Origin: Nucisporomicrobium flavum
GTDB lineage: Bacteria; Actinomycetota; Actinomycetes; Mycobacteriales; Micromonosporaceae
Reading direction: 5' to 3'
DNA: 64,000 nucleotides
Assembly (NCBI RefSeq): GCF_016464385.1
Contig: NZ_JADMLH010000031.1
Location: forward strand, 1 to 64,000
Made by a program: the position numbers and the translations under genes. Under the pieces are notes generated by a model. The model was not told where the DNA came from. It searched no databases and worked only from the letters and a program-made list of their open reading frames with translations. This document shows positions 46,802-55,134 of the stretch, one piece after another (position 1 is the first letter of the stretch; the number at the start of each line of letters is the position of its first letter).

Positions 46802-48100
46802 TTACCGCCGCCAGGGCGACCAGAGACCCGCCGAGATGGTACGGGTCAGCGACGCGTTCTCGTCGTCGCCGTCGAGCGACCACATCATCGCCCCGCCCAG
46901 CCCCTGCGCCCGGATGTACGCCGTCTTCTGCAGGATCTGCGCCGGGTCGTCGTACGTCCAGAAGGTGGTGCCGTCGAAGAGCCACGAGTGCCCGGCCCGC
47001 CAGTCCCGGTGCACCGTGTAGCCCTGGGCCGGCAGGTTCTTGAGGACCTTGTAGTCCTCGGTGCCGACCGCGAACGTGCCCGGCGCGCCGCCGGTGGCCG
47101 GGGCGAACAGGCCGCTGCCGCCGCCGGTCACGCCGGTCCAGCCCTGCCCGTAGTACGGGATGCCGAGAACGAGCTTGCCGCTCGGGGCGCCCCGGTCGCG
47201 CCACGCGCCGATCGCGCCCTCGACGGAGAAATCGGGGTTGTCCGGCGCTCCCTTCGGCACGCGCAGCGCGGACTGCTGGTTCGTGCGAGCCTCCCACGAG
47301 CCGTGGAAGTCGTAGCCCTGCACCGTACCGAAGTCGAGGTACTTGAAGATCTTCGTCTCGAAGCCCGCGTCGATCTTGGCGGGCGCGGCCGGCAGGAACG
47401 CCGTGAGGTCGTAGTGCTTCTTCGTCGTGCGCGACAGCTTGTCGAGCTGCTTGCGGAACTCGGCGGTCAGCAGCGTGAAGTTGTGCTTGTCCTCGGGCCG
47501 GATCACGTTGCCCGCGTTGCCCTCGGAGCCGGGCCACTCCCAGTCGAGGTCGATGCCGTCGAAGATGCCACCGGCGACGCCCGCGGCCAGGCCCGGCAGG
47601 TTGCCCTTGATCCACAGGTCCACGCAGGAGCCGACCAGCTTCTTGCGGGACTCGTCGGTGAGCGCGGCGTCGGAGAAGTGCGCCGAGCCGGTCCAGCCGC
47701 CGAGCGAGATCAGCACCCGCAGGTTCGGGTTCTTCGCCTTGAGCTCGGCGAGCTGGTTGAGGTTGCCGGCGATCGGCTGGCCCGCCACGTCGCCGACGCC
47801 GTCCACGCTCAGCTCCGCGGAGAACGGCGTCTGCCAGTCGGCCCACGGGTCGGCCGAGTCGCAGACGCCGGCCGCGGTGACCGGCCCGAACGCGTAGTTG
47901 AGGTGGGTGAGCCGGTCGGCCGCGCCCGACTTCTCCACCTTGGCGAGCTGAAAGCCACGGCCGTAGATCCCCCACTGGGTGAAGTACCCGACCTTGACGT
48001 ACGGCTTCTTCCCGTGCGCCTGGGCCGTGCCCGGTGCGGCGGTGACGCCGACCAGGACGGCCGCGGCGACGGCGAGGAAGCGACGGGTGTATCCGCGCAT
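46802..48100 (-). CDS. Secreted GH18 chitinase
   Basis: Hydrolyses beta-1,4 bonds in chitin outside the cell. The 432-residue precursor has a Sec signal peptide (RRFLAVAAAVLVGVTAAPGT, cleavage near residue 28), then a single GH18 TIM barrel. KVGYFTQWGIYGRGF is the first strand, LISLGGWTGSAHFSD the third, and FDGIDLDWEWP holds the catalytic Glu188 of the DXXDXDXE motif. VQGYDFHGSWEARTNQQ and MMWSLDGDDE complete the barrel. No chitin-binding or fibronectin domain is present. ATG 48100 follows GGAGGG. The upstream region is AT-richer and holds TTCCT/AGGAA arms at 48134-48148, which might be a regulator site. Confidence 0.93.
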   Translation of the reverse strand: MRGYTRRFLAVAAAVLVGVTAAPGTAQAHGKKPYVKVGYFTQWGIYGRGFQLAKVEKSGAADRLTHLNYAFGPVTAAGVCDSADPWADWQTPFSAELSVDGVGDVAGQPIAGNLNQLAELKAKNPNLRVLISLGGWTGSAHFSDAALTDESRKKLVGSCVDLWIKGNLPGLAAGVAGGIFDGIDLDWEWPGSEGNAGNVIRPEDKHNFTLLTAEFRKQLDKLSRTTKKHYDLTAFLPAAPAKIDAGFETKIFKYLDFGTVQGYDFHGSWEARTNQQSALRVPKGAPDNPDFSVEGAIGAWRDRGAPSGKLVLGIPYYGQGWTGVTGGGSGLFAPATGGAPGTFAVGTEDYKVLKNLPAQGYTVHRDWRAGHSWLFDGTTFWTYDDPAQILQKTAYIRAQGLGGAMMWSLDGDDENASLTRTISAGLWSPWRR

Positions 48101-48184
48101 GAAGCCCTCCAGGGGCGAAGCATTTAACAAACTTTCCTGATTGAGGAAGCTAAACGCCCTGATCTGGAGAAGCAAGAAGCCGAT

Positions 48185-49303
48185 CTATCGAAGATGCGCC
48201 GTCTCGTTGACCGAACGCACCGCTATGCCCCCATCCGGCCACATGTCCATGGTGGAGACGCCCGCGGCGTCCAGGAACAGCCGGTGCAGGAAGGCGTCAC
48301 CCGCGGCGAGCGCGTCGCGCAGGATCAGCTTGATCGGCGAGACGTGCGAGACCACCACGACCACCGAGGACGGGTACGCGGACTGCAGCGTCGCCAGCGC
48401 ACCCCGGACCCGCTTGGACACCGCCTGGAACGACTCCCCGCCCGGCGGCGCCACGCTCGCCGAACCCAGCCACCGGTCCATCTCCGCCGGCCAGCGGTCG
48501 CGGACCTCACCGAACGTCAGGCCCTCCCAGTCGCCGAAGTCGCACTCGATCAGCTCCGGCATGACGGTGACCGAGACGCCGCCCACCTCTGAGGCGATCA
48601 GCTCGGCTGTGCGCGTACATCTGCTCAAGGGTGAGGAGACGACCGCCGCGACGTCGCGGCTGATGCCGGCCACCCGCCCGGCCGCGGCCATGGCCTGCGC
48701 CTCGCCCTCGTCGGTGAGCGGCACGTCGCCGCGGCCGGAATACCGGCCCTGCTGGGTGAACGCGGTCTCGCCGTGCCGCACGAGGATCAGCCGCGTCGCC
48801 GCCTCCAGCGACGGCGGCGCCCAGCTCCGCGGCGGCGCCTTCGCCTCGGGCTCGATCACCTCCGGCTCGATCCGGTCCCGGACCGGCTTGCCCGCGGCCT
48901 CGTCCATCGCGCGGTTGGCCAGCGCGTCGGCGAGCTTGTTGCGCTCGCGCGGGATCCAGTCGAAGGTCACCCCGGCGAAGCCGTTCACCAGCGTGGCGGC
49001 CTCGGCGGCGAGCGGGCGCAGGCCCGGGTTCTTGATCTGCCAGCGGCCGGACATCTGCTCGACGACCAGCTTCGAATCCATCCGTACGTCGACCCGCGCC
49101 GCACCGAGCTCGGCGGCGGCGCGCAGGCCCGCGATCAGCCCCTGGTACTCGGCGACGTTGTTCGTCGTGGTGCCCAGCGAGCCGTACCGCTCGAGCAGCA
49201 CCTCGCCGGCGGCGTCGAGCACCACTGCGCCGTAGCCAGCCGGGCCGGGGTTGCCCCGCGACCCGCCGTCGGCCTCGACGATCACCCGGAGGTCACCGCT
49301 CAC
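48185..49303 (-). CDS. Bifunctional RNase H / acid phosphatase
   Basis: A 372-residue fusion equivalent to M. tuberculosis Rv2228c. The N-terminal RNase HI domain (about 5-140) has the acidic residues Asp12, Glu52, Asp76 and Asp126 in ADGGSRGNPGPAGYG, NNVAEYQGL, MDSKLVVEQM and KLADALANRA. The C-terminal histidine-phosphatase domain (from about 170) begins RLILVRHGET with His177 and includes VVVVSHVSPIKLIL. The first degrades RNA in RNA-DNA hybrids; the second resembles alpha-ribazole phosphatase (CobC). GTG 49303 overlaps the stop of the zinc-ribbon gene (GTGA). Confidence 0.94.
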   Translation of the reverse strand: MSGDLRVIVEADGGSRGNPGPAGYGAVVLDAAGEVLLERYGSLGTTTNNVAEYQGLIAGLRAAAELGAARVDVRMDSKLVVEQMSGRWQIKNPGLRPLAAEAATLVNGFAGVTFDWIPRERNKLADALANRAMDEAAGKPVRDRIEPEVIEPEAKAPPRSWAPPSLEAATRLILVRHGETAFTQQGRYSGRGDVPLTDEGEAQAMAAAGRVAGISRDVAAVVSSPLSRCTRTAELIASEVGGVSVTVMPELIECDFGDWEGLTFGEVRDRWPAEMDRWLGSASVAPPGGESFQAVSKRVRGALATLQSAYPSSVVVVVSHVSPIKLILRDALAAGDAFLHRLFLDAAGVSTMDMWPDGGIAVRSVNETAHLR

Positions 49304-50034
49304 AGGCCGGACTCCGCCGTACGCACCATGATCCGGCGGCACTCCTCGCAGCGGACCACCTCGTCGGCGGGGGCGGACTTCACCCGCGCGAGGTCGGCGC
49401 CGTACAGCTCGATGCGGCAGCCGCCGCACCGGCCGGAGCGGAACAGCGCGGCGCCCAGCCCGGTCTCCTCACGGATCTTGTCGTAGAGCGTGACCAGGTC
49501 GGCCGGCAGATCGGCGGCGAGCGGGCCGCGCGACTGGGACTTGAACTCCTGCTCCTTGGCGATCTCCGCGTACGCCTCGTCGCGGCGCGCCTCGGCCGCG
49601 TCGCGGCGCTCGGCGGCCTCGGCGATCCGCTTCAGCACCTCGTTGAGCGTCTGCTCGGCGCTCTCCCGGCGCTCCATCAGCTCCAGCTCGGCGTCCTCCA
49701 GCTCCGACTGCCGGCGGTTGAGCGTCGCCAGCTCGTGCTGCAGCCCCTCGATCTCGCGCAGCGCGCCGCCGGCGTCGAGGCGGGCCTGGTCGCGCTGCTT
49801 GCGGGTACGGACCTGGTCGATGTCCTTCTCGTAGCGGGAGATGTCGCGGTCCAGGTCGTCGACGGCCACCTGGGCGCGGACCCGCTCGTCCTCCAGCGCG
49901 GAGAGCTCACGGGCGACGGTGTCGATCTCGGCGAGCTCGGGCAGCGACCGGCGGCGGTGCGCCAGCTGGTTGAGCGTGGTGTCGATCGCCTGCAGGTCGA
50001 GCAGGCGGCGCTGGGCTTCCGGGGCGGCCTTCAC
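49300..50034 (-). CDS. Coiled-coil zinc-ribbon protein (Rv2229c-like, DUF164)
   Basis: A 244-residue protein. Residues about 15-180 form a long antiparallel coiled coil (e.g. LHELATLNRRQSELEDAELE-type heptads), and the C-terminal zinc ribbon has four cysteines in SGRCGGCRIELYG and VRCEECRRIMV. Members of this family bind nucleic acid or act with translation and cell-envelope proteins; the role is not fixed. It lies between the Nif3 gene and the RNase H/phosphatase gene with 4-bp overlaps on both sides, an order conserved with M. tuberculosis. GTG 50034 follows GGAGAT. Confidence 0.92.
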   Translation of the reverse strand: MKAAPEAQRRLLDLQAIDTTLNQLAHRRRSLPELAEIDTVARELSALEDERVRAQVAVDDLDRDISRYEKDIDQVRTRKQRDQARLDAGGALREIEGLQHELATLNRRQSELEDAELELMERRESAEQTLNEVLKRIAEAAERRDAAEARRDEAYAEIAKEQEFKSQSRGPLAADLPADLVTLYDKIREETGLGAALFRSGRCGGCRIELYGADLARVKSAPADEVVRCEECRRIMVRTAESGL

Positions 50035-50900
50035 GGGTGGATCTCCTTGTCGTCGGCGACCGCGTGCACGGTCCAGGGGTCGGTGTCGAGGTCGGAGACG
50101 AGAACGGCGACGCCGAACTGCGCGCGCAGCCATCCGGCCACCTCGTCGAGCCAGGGGCGTTCGCTGGCCCAGTGCGCCACGTCGAGCAGGGCGGGGCCGC
50201 CCGCGGCGAGGTGCTCGCCGGCGGGGTGGTGGCGCAGGTCGGCACAGAGATACGCGTCGGCGCCGGCAGCCGTCGCCTCCCGCAGGAAGGAGTCGCCCGC
50301 GCCGCCGCAGACGGCCAGCGTACGCACGCGCAGATCGGGGTCACCGGCGGCCCGGACCCCCGCCGCGGTGGCCGGCAGCCGGCGGGCGGCGAACGAGGTC
50401 AGCTCGGCGAGCGTCATCGGGGCGGCCAGCTCACCCACCCGGCCGATCCCCCGGCCCTCACCGGCGGCCGGGCTGCCCGGGGCCGCGGGCGCCAACGGGC
50501 GCAGGTTGACCAGGTCCAGCCGGGCGGCCAGCGCGTCCGAGACGCCCGGGTTGGCGGTGTCGGCGTTGGTGTGCGCGACGTACAGGGCGATGTCGGCCTT
50601 GATCAGCCGGTGCACGATCCGGCCCTTGTACGTGTCCGGCGCCACCGACGAGACGCCCTTGAGCAGCAACGGGTGGTGCGCGACGATCAGGTCGGCGCCG
50701 ACCGAGACCGCCTCCTCGACCGTCTCCGGGACGCAGTCGACGACACCCAGGATGCGCTCGACGGGCCGGTCGAAGTCGCCCAGCACGGGACCGACCCGGT
50801 CCCACTGCTCCGCCCACGACCGGGGATATCGCCGGTCGAGGGCGGCGATGACCGTACGGACGGTCGGTGGGGCGAGCGCGGAGTCGGTCACGGCCGCCAA
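50031..50900 (-). CDS. Nif3-like dinuclear metal-center protein
   Basis: A 289-residue member of the Nif3/YqfO family, the equivalent of M. tuberculosis Rv2230c. AEQWDRVGPVLGDFDRPVER is the N-terminal motif. Metal ligands lie in LIVAHHPLLLKGVSS, YVAHTNADTANPGVSD and LLDVAHWASERPWLDEVAGW. These form the two-metal site of a hexameric protein with suspected GTP-cyclohydrolase-type or scaffold function, not settled. It is the first gene of the three-gene overlapping operon and is followed by zinc-ribbon and RNase H genes. Confidence 0.93.
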   Translation of the reverse strand: MAAVTDSALAPPTVRTVIAALDRRYPRSWAEQWDRVGPVLGDFDRPVERILGVVDCVPETVEEAVSVGADLIVAHHPLLLKGVSSVAPDTYKGRIVHRLIKADIALYVAHTNADTANPGVSDALAARLDLVNLRPLAPAAPGSPAAGEGRGIGRVGELAAPMTLAELTSFAARRLPATAAGVRAAGDPDLRVRTLAVCGGAGDSFLREATAAGADAYLCADLRHHPAGEHLAAGGPALLDVAHWASERPWLDEVAGWLRAQFGVAVLVSDLDTDPWTVHAVADDKEIHP

Positions 50901-50909
50901 CTCTACTGG

Positions 50910-51497
50910 CTAGGAGCGGGCTCCCGGCTCGACCCGGCTGCCCGTCTCGAAGCGGGCGTACAGCGTCTGCAGCGCGCGCCGCCACGGGAACCGGCTGCGG
51001 AACCGGTCGTTCTGGCCGGGACCGCCCAGGCTCACGACGTCGTCGCCGTACAGCACCTCGACACCCCAGGTACGCAGCTTGGCGATGCTGTCGTGCAGCG
51101 CGGGATGCATCGCCATGACCTTGTTCGTGTACGGCACCACGACCGTCGGGATGCCGAAGCCGTACCCCTCGATCAGCAGCCCCAGCACGAGCGTGTCGGT
51201 GATACCGGCCGCCCACTTGTTCACGGTGTTGACCGTGGCCGGCGCGACGATCATCGCGTCGGCGGGCGGGAGCAGGTCGTCGTCGCCCGGGTTCTTGTAG
51301 TAGCTGCGGACGGCGTGCCCGGTCTGCGCCTGCAACGCCGCCGCGTCCACGAACTTGCGCCCGTCCGGCGTGGTGATCACGCAGACCTCCCAGCCGTCAC
51401 GCTGGGCCAGGTCGACGAGCACGCCCACGTCCCGGGCGATCGGTGATCCGCACACCAGGATGTAGAGCACGCCGGGCGCGGGGTTGGCCGTGCTCAC
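50910..51497 (-). CDS. Flavoprotein (phosphopantothenoylcysteine decarboxylase-like)
   Basis: A 195-residue HFCD-family flavoprotein. VLYILVCGSPIARDVGVLVD is the first strand and FMN loop, DAMIVAPATVNTVNKWAAGI is the signature region with Ala-Pro-Ala-Thr and the conserved Asn, and VVVPYTNKVMAMHPALHDSI replaces the usual PAMN motif with a related MHP. It would bind FMN and carry out an oxidative decarboxylation or dehydrogenation; it is unlike CoaBC in lacking the synthetase half. GTG 51497 follows GAGGTGG. It starts 13 bp after the XRE-TPR gene and is probably co-transcribed with it. Confidence 0.85.
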   Translation of the reverse strand: MSTANPAPGVLYILVCGSPIARDVGVLVDLAQRDGWEVCVITTPDGRKFVDAAALQAQTGHAVRSYYKNPGDDDLLPPADAMIVAPATVNTVNKWAAGITDTLVLGLLIEGYGFGIPTVVVPYTNKVMAMHPALHDSIAKLRTWGVEVLYGDDVVSLGGPGQNDRFRSRFPWRRALQTLYARFETGSRVEPGARS

Positions 51498-51510
51498 CGC
51501 AGAACCCACC

Positions 51511-52740
51511 TCATACGCCGACTCCCATCTGTTCGGCCAGCTCCGCGATGGGTGCCGGCGGGGTGCCCCGCGTGCGTCGCAGCACGTCGGAGATGACCTC
51601 GTGAGCCAGCGGGCGGCAGCGGATCTCGGACGGGGCGAGCCGGTCGCCCTCCAGCAGCATCTCGCTGGCCTTCTCCACATCGCCCAGCTGGGTGTATCCG
51701 CGCGCGATGTCGAGGAAGTGGTGCGCGCGCCGTTCCGGGAGCATCGCGGCGAAGTGCTCCGGGTCGATCCGGTTGTGCGTCTCGACCGCCTTGCCGCCGT
51801 CACCCAGCTCCACCGCGGCCGCGGCCCGGTGCAGCTCCACGTTGGTCGGCCCGAAGGACGTCCAGTAGTAGTTGAAGTCGCCACCGAGCGCGCCGGCCGC
51901 CTGCTCGGCGCCGGTGACCAGGTCACGGACGGTCGCGCTGTCGCCGATGCGCGCCGCCGCCATCGCGCCGGTGAGCAGCAGCAGGCCGTACACGCTCAGC
52001 CGCTCCGGCGTCGCCGAGTCCGGCGTCGTCGGTGCCAGCCGGTTCGCGATGTTGACGTTGACCTCGAGGGCCGAGCGGACCCGGCCGAGCGACAGCAGCG
52101 CCATGCCGACCCGGTGGCTCGCCATACCGGCCAGCAGCTGGTCGCCGGCGCGCTGCGAGACCGCGATGGACCGGTCCGCCGCCAGCCAGGACAGCTCGTG
52201 CTCGCCGACCTTGCGCAGCGCCGAGGAGGCGATCTGGTACACCTGCCCGAGCAGGTGCGCCGCGTCGCGTGCCTCGTCGCCGCTCGCGTGGGCGCTGTCC
52301 GCGGCCTGCGCGTCACGCAGCAGCTGCGGCAGCTTGCGGGCGAGCACGCCGTACTTCGCGTGCTGATAGGTCAGCCAGGCGTGGCTGACCGCCTTGCGCA
52401 TCTCCGTCAGCGGCGGCGCCTGCGGTACGGGATGGAAGAACGCGCTCATCTGGTCGTAGCGCTCGAGCGCGGCGCGGATCTCCTCGACCTCGACCTGGTC
52501 GATGCAGTTCTGCGTCTCCGGCCGCCGCTCGACGTCCTTGCCCAGCAGCAGCTGGACGTCGATGGCGAGCACGTCGGCGATCTCGTAGACGACGGAGAAC
52601 TTGTCGAGCCGGCGGACCCCCCGCTCCACCTTGTCGACCCAGCTCTTGGACTTGCCCAGCCGGTCCGCGAAGACCTGCTGGGACATCTTGCGCCGGCCGC
52701 GCCAGTAGGCGACTCGCCGGCCGATCGGCAGCTCGTCCAC
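51511..52740 (-). CDS. XRE-family regulator with TPR-like domain
   Basis: A 409-residue protein. The N-terminal helix-turn-helix is RRVAYWRGRRKMSQQVFADR and LGKSKSWVDKVERGVRRLDK. The rest (about 90-400) is an all-helical repeat domain of tetratricopeptide appearance, typical of actinobacterial XRE regulators that respond to peptides or metabolites. It is divergent from the Prim-Pol-like gene over a 245-bp gap, with the palindrome TGCAACTTGCA at 52876. The flavoprotein gene follows 13 bp downstream. The three-gene set XRE-TPR, flavoprotein, Prim-Pol-like appears to be a unit. Confidence 0.9.
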   Translation of the reverse strand: MDELPIGRRVAYWRGRRKMSQQVFADRLGKSKSWVDKVERGVRRLDKFSVVYEIADVLAIDVQLLLGKDVERRPETQNCIDQVEVEEIRAALERYDQMSAFFHPVPQAPPLTEMRKAVSHAWLTYQHAKYGVLARKLPQLLRDAQAADSAHASGDEARDAAHLLGQVYQIASSALRKVGEHELSWLAADRSIAVSQRAGDQLLAGMASHRVGMALLSLGRVRSALEVNVNIANRLAPTTPDSATPERLSVYGLLLLTGAMAAARIGDSATVRDLVTGAEQAAGALGGDFNYYWTSFGPTNVELHRAAAAVELGDGGKAVETHNRIDPEHFAAMLPERRAHHFLDIARGYTQLGDVEKASEMLLEGDRLAPSEIRCRPLAHEVISDVLRRTRGTPPAPIAELAEQMGVGV

Positions 52741-52875
52741 GGTGCCTCCCCAAACTCATCCGGCGACCCCCGCCGGTGAGCAACCCGGTGCTTCACGTGC
52801 AGTGTGGACCTCACTCGTCCGTGCTGGTCGCACAGGTTGTGTGATCGCCTGCCCACCGTTGCTCGTAGTTTCTCA

Positions 52876-52886
52876 TGCAACTTGCA
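52876..52886. promoter_or_regulatory. TGCAACTTGCA palindrome between XRE-TPR and Prim-Pol-like genes
   Basis: TGCAA-C-TTGCA is a perfect palindrome, identical to the core of the palindrome at 35463-35475 upstream of the GAPDH-like gene. It lies 136 bp upstream of the XRE start and 100 bp upstream of the Prim-Pol-like start. Likely operator, perhaps of the XRE protein itself. Confidence 0.5.
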
Positions 52887-52985
52887 ATGGGTGATCTGAC
52901 CGAACCAACGACGCGTGTCGCGCTTGGTAACGGCAACCCCGCCTGATATAGCGGCAGCGAGTCCCGAACCGGGGGTAAACCGACC

Positions 52986-53681
52986 ATGCAGTGGAGCAAC
53001 CGAGAGCCGATCGGCCCACGGGCCCTCCTCGATCGGCTGCGCCTGCGCCGTGCGGCGCTGCGCTACGCCCGGCAGGGCTGGGCGGTGACACCGGGGGCGT
53101 ACCTCAACGGCGACCGCTTCGCCTGCGGCCGGCCGGGCTGCCCGATCATGGGCTGCCATCCCGCCATCGAGTGCTGGGAGGACGACGCGTCCACGGATCC
53201 CGCGCGCATCGCCGCCTGGTGGCGCGACCGGCCGTACACGGTGCTGCTCGCCACCGGCGGCGCCTTCGACGTCCTCGAGGTGCCGGCCGCGGTGGGCCTG
53301 CGCGTCCTCGGCGCGGTCCGGCTGCACACCGGGGTGATCGGCCCGGAACGCGAGGACGCCCGCGGCCCGGTCGCGGTCGCACCCTCCGGACGCTGGATGT
53401 TCCTGGTACGCCCCGGCGAGGAACTGGGCCCCGAGCTGGGGTCCTGCCTGGACGTTCTGCGGCACGGCCGCGGCTCGTGGATCCCGGCCGCACCCAGCCG
53501 GACCCCCGACGGGCAGGTGCGCTGGGCGGTCACCCCGGAGGAGAACGGCTGGCGGCTGCCCGCGTCGGCGACCGTGCAGGCGATGCTGCTCGACGCGCTC
53601 GAGGCGCTGGGCCGCCGCCCGCAGCCGGGGGTGCCGCCGAGCGTGCCGCGGCAGATGTCCACGGCCCGCCGGGCCGCCTGA
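52986..53681 (+). CDS. Prim-Pol-like protein with degenerate catalytic motifs
   Basis: A 231-residue protein resembling the N-terminal Prim-Pol domain of the archaeo-eukaryotic primase family: RRAALRYARQGWAVTPGAYL, ECWEDDASTDPARIAAWWRD and TVLLATGGAFDVLEVPAAVG. The usual DXD after the ATGS region reads LEV, and the later sXH motif reads SGRWMF. The metal-binding acidic pair and the His therefore seem to be missing, and polymerase or primase activity is doubtful. A CXXXXC-type pair (ACGRPGCPIMGCH) may bind zinc. It is divergent from the XRE-TPR gene and followed by a UUCG hairpin. Possibly a nucleotide- or DNA-binding regulator. Confidence 0.75.
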   Translation: MQWSNREPIGPRALLDRLRLRRAALRYARQGWAVTPGAYLNGDRFACGRPGCPIMGCHPAIECWEDDASTDPARIAAWWRDRPYTVLLATGGAFDVLEVPAAVGLRVLGAVRLHTGVIGPEREDARGPVAVAPSGRWMFLVRPGEELGPELGSCLDVLRHGRGSWIPAAPSRTPDGQVRWAVTPEENGWRLPASATVQAMLLDALEALGRRPQPGVPPSVPRQMSTARRAA

Positions 53682-53762
53682 GTCGCCGCAGGCCGCCGAC
53701 TTGCCGGAGCTTGACTTCCCGGCGCTCCGAGCTGGTCCTGGCTTTGCAGGCGGCGCGCACCC

Positions 53763-53799
53763 ACCGTCCACCGGCTCTTCGGAGCCGGTGGCGGACGGT
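53763..53799 (+). terminator. UUCG-tetraloop hairpin after the Prim-Pol-like gene
   Basis: ACCGGCTC (53770-53777), TTCG loop, GAGCCGGT (53782-53789), extended by the outer arms ACCGTCC (53763-53769) and GGACGGT (53793-53799) with a 3-nt bulge. It lies about 80 bp past the stop. The TTCG tetraloop and long stem make it a very stable terminator or mRNA-stabilising structure. Confidence 0.65.
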
Positions 53800-53947
53800 A
53801 TGCGGGCGGTGCCGGGGAAGCGCATGTCCGAGTCACCGTATTGGTCTACCTTGCGGTAAGCAGTCACCCGAACGGGTGAACACATGATCACCCTCCGCGC
53901 ATGAAATTCGCTCGTGGCCGGCGAACGGATCCTGGCACGATGCGGCC

Positions 53948-54418
53948 GTGGTCACCATCCGAGCGGTACCCGTGGACGCCCCGGACGCCGTCGCGCTCAT
54001 CCGGTCCTACATGACCGAGGTCGTGGACCGCTACCACCGGCGCCCGATGCCCGCCTCCACCGTGGACGGGGCGCTGGCCGACGAACCCGCCGACGACGTC
54101 GCCGTCCTGCTGGTCGCCTACCGCGCCGGCGAACCGGTCGGTTGCGCCGGGCTGCGCGTCGCCGGGCCGCACACCGGCGAACTGACCAAGGTGTACGTCG
54201 CACCGCCGGCCCGCCGCTCGGGTGTGGCACGGCGGCTGCTGGCGTCCGTCGAGGAGGCGGCGCGCGAGCGGGGGCTGCGGCGGTTGCGGCTGGACACCCG
54301 TACCGATCTCATCGAGGCCCGGGCCCTCTACGCCGCGGTGGGATTCCGCGAGGTGCCGGCGTGGAAGCAGGCGCCGTTCGCCGACTGCTTCTTCGCCAAA
54401 GATCTCCTACCGGGTTGA
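53948..54418 (+). CDS. GNAT-family N-acetyltransferase
   Basis: A 156-residue acetyltransferase. Strand motifs VAVLLVAYRAGEPVGCAGLR and GELTKVYVAPPARRSGVARR (the acetyl-CoA pyrophosphate loop) are clear, and RLDTRTDLIEARALYAAVGF is the C-terminal motif. The substrate is unknown. GTG 53948 is the start. It is convergent with the XRE-cupin gene; a degenerate tandem repeat fills the space between them. Confidence 0.87.
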   Translation: MVTIRAVPVDAPDAVALIRSYMTEVVDRYHRRPMPASTVDGALADEPADDVAVLLVAYRAGEPVGCAGLRVAGPHTGELTKVYVAPPARRSGVARRLLASVEEAARERGLRRLRLDTRTDLIEARALYAAVGFREVPAWKQAPFADCFFAKDLLPG

Positions 54419-54426
54419 CCGCGTCT

Positions 54427-54519
54427 GCCGGCCGGCCTGCTTCGGTTTCCCTCGCCGGCCTGCTTCCGTTGTCCTCGCCGGCCGGCCTCCGCTTTCCTCG
54501 CCGGCCTACTTCCGGGTTG
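54427..54519. repeat. Degenerate tandem repeat, four units of about 23 bp
   Basis: Units begin at 54427 (27 bp), 54454 (23 bp), 54477 (23 bp) and 54500 (20 bp), each starting GCCGGCC and most continuing TGCTTCCGTTTTCCTC with changes. The last unit overlaps the stop codon of the XRE-cupin gene. The GCCGGC palindromes could form hairpins, so the repeat may serve as a terminator between convergent genes. Confidence 0.65.
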
Positions 54520-55084
54520 ATCTGGCGCGGACGTGCATGCGTTCGCCCTGCGGTCCGAAGATCGACAAGAACTCCACGGCCTCACCGCCGGCGCTGCCGA
54601 ACCAGTGCGGAACGCGGGTGTCGAACTCCGCCGCCTCCCCCGCCGGCAGGACCAGGTCATGCTCGCCGAGGACGACGCGGAGCCGGCCGCTGATCACGTA
54701 CAGCCACTCGTACCCCTCATGGGTTTTCGGGTCCGGCGCCTCGACCGGGCCCGGCGGAATGAGGTGCTTGAAGGCCTGCAGGCCGGTGGACTGCCGGCTC
54801 AGCGGCAGGATCGTCTGGCCGCTGCTGTGCTTGATCGGCCGGGCGTAGATCCGCGGATCGCCGGTGGGCGGCGCCCCCACCAGGTCGTCGAGCGGCACCT
54901 GATATGCCCGGGCCAGCGGCAACAGCAGCTCGAGCGTGGCCTTGCGCTGCCCGGACTCGAGCCGCGACAGCGTGCTGACCGAGATGCCGGTGCTCTCGGA
55001 GAGCGCGGCGAGCGTGGTCGCCCGCTCCTGCCGCAACGCCCGCAACCGCGGCCCGACCGCCGCCAGCACCTCATCGTTTGCCAT
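54506..55084 (-). CDS. XRE-cupin transcriptional regulator
   Basis: A 192-residue regulator with an N-terminal helix-turn-helix (RALRQERATTLAALSESTGI, VSTLSRLESGQRKATLELLL) and a C-terminal cupin domain from about residue 110 (EGYEWLYVISGRLRVVLGEH, LPAGEAAEFDTRVPHWFG). Such proteins sense small molecules through the cupin. It is divergent from the thioredoxin-reductase-like gene across only 50 bp, with the palindrome GCAAA-N4-TTTGC in between. It probably represses both. ATG 55084 may be translated from a nearly leaderless mRNA. An upstream frame exists but would cross the operator. Confidence 0.9.
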   Translation of the reverse strand: MANDEVLAAVGPRLRALRQERATTLAALSESTGISVSTLSRLESGQRKATLELLLPLARAYQVPLDDLVGAPPTGDPRIYARPIKHSSGQTILPLSRQSTGLQAFKHLIPPGPVEAPDPKTHEGYEWLYVISGRLRVVLGEHDLVLPAGEAAEFDTRVPHWFGSAGGEAVEFLSIFGPQGERMHVRARSTRK

Positions 55085-55088
55085 CACA

Positions 55089-55102
55089 GCAAATAACTTT
55101 GC
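55089..55102. promoter_or_regulatory. Palindromic operator between XRE-cupin and oxidoreductase genes
   Basis: GCAAA (55089-55093), TAAC, TTTGC (55098-55102), a perfect 5-bp inverted repeat in an AT-rich patch. It starts 5 bp before the XRE-cupin ATG and 33 bp before the oxidoreductase ATG, and overlaps the TTATTT minus-strand sequence that could be a -10 element. Confidence 0.6.
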
Positions 55103-55134
55103 CACTTCCGGCCGGGCGGGGCCACCGTGGTCCC

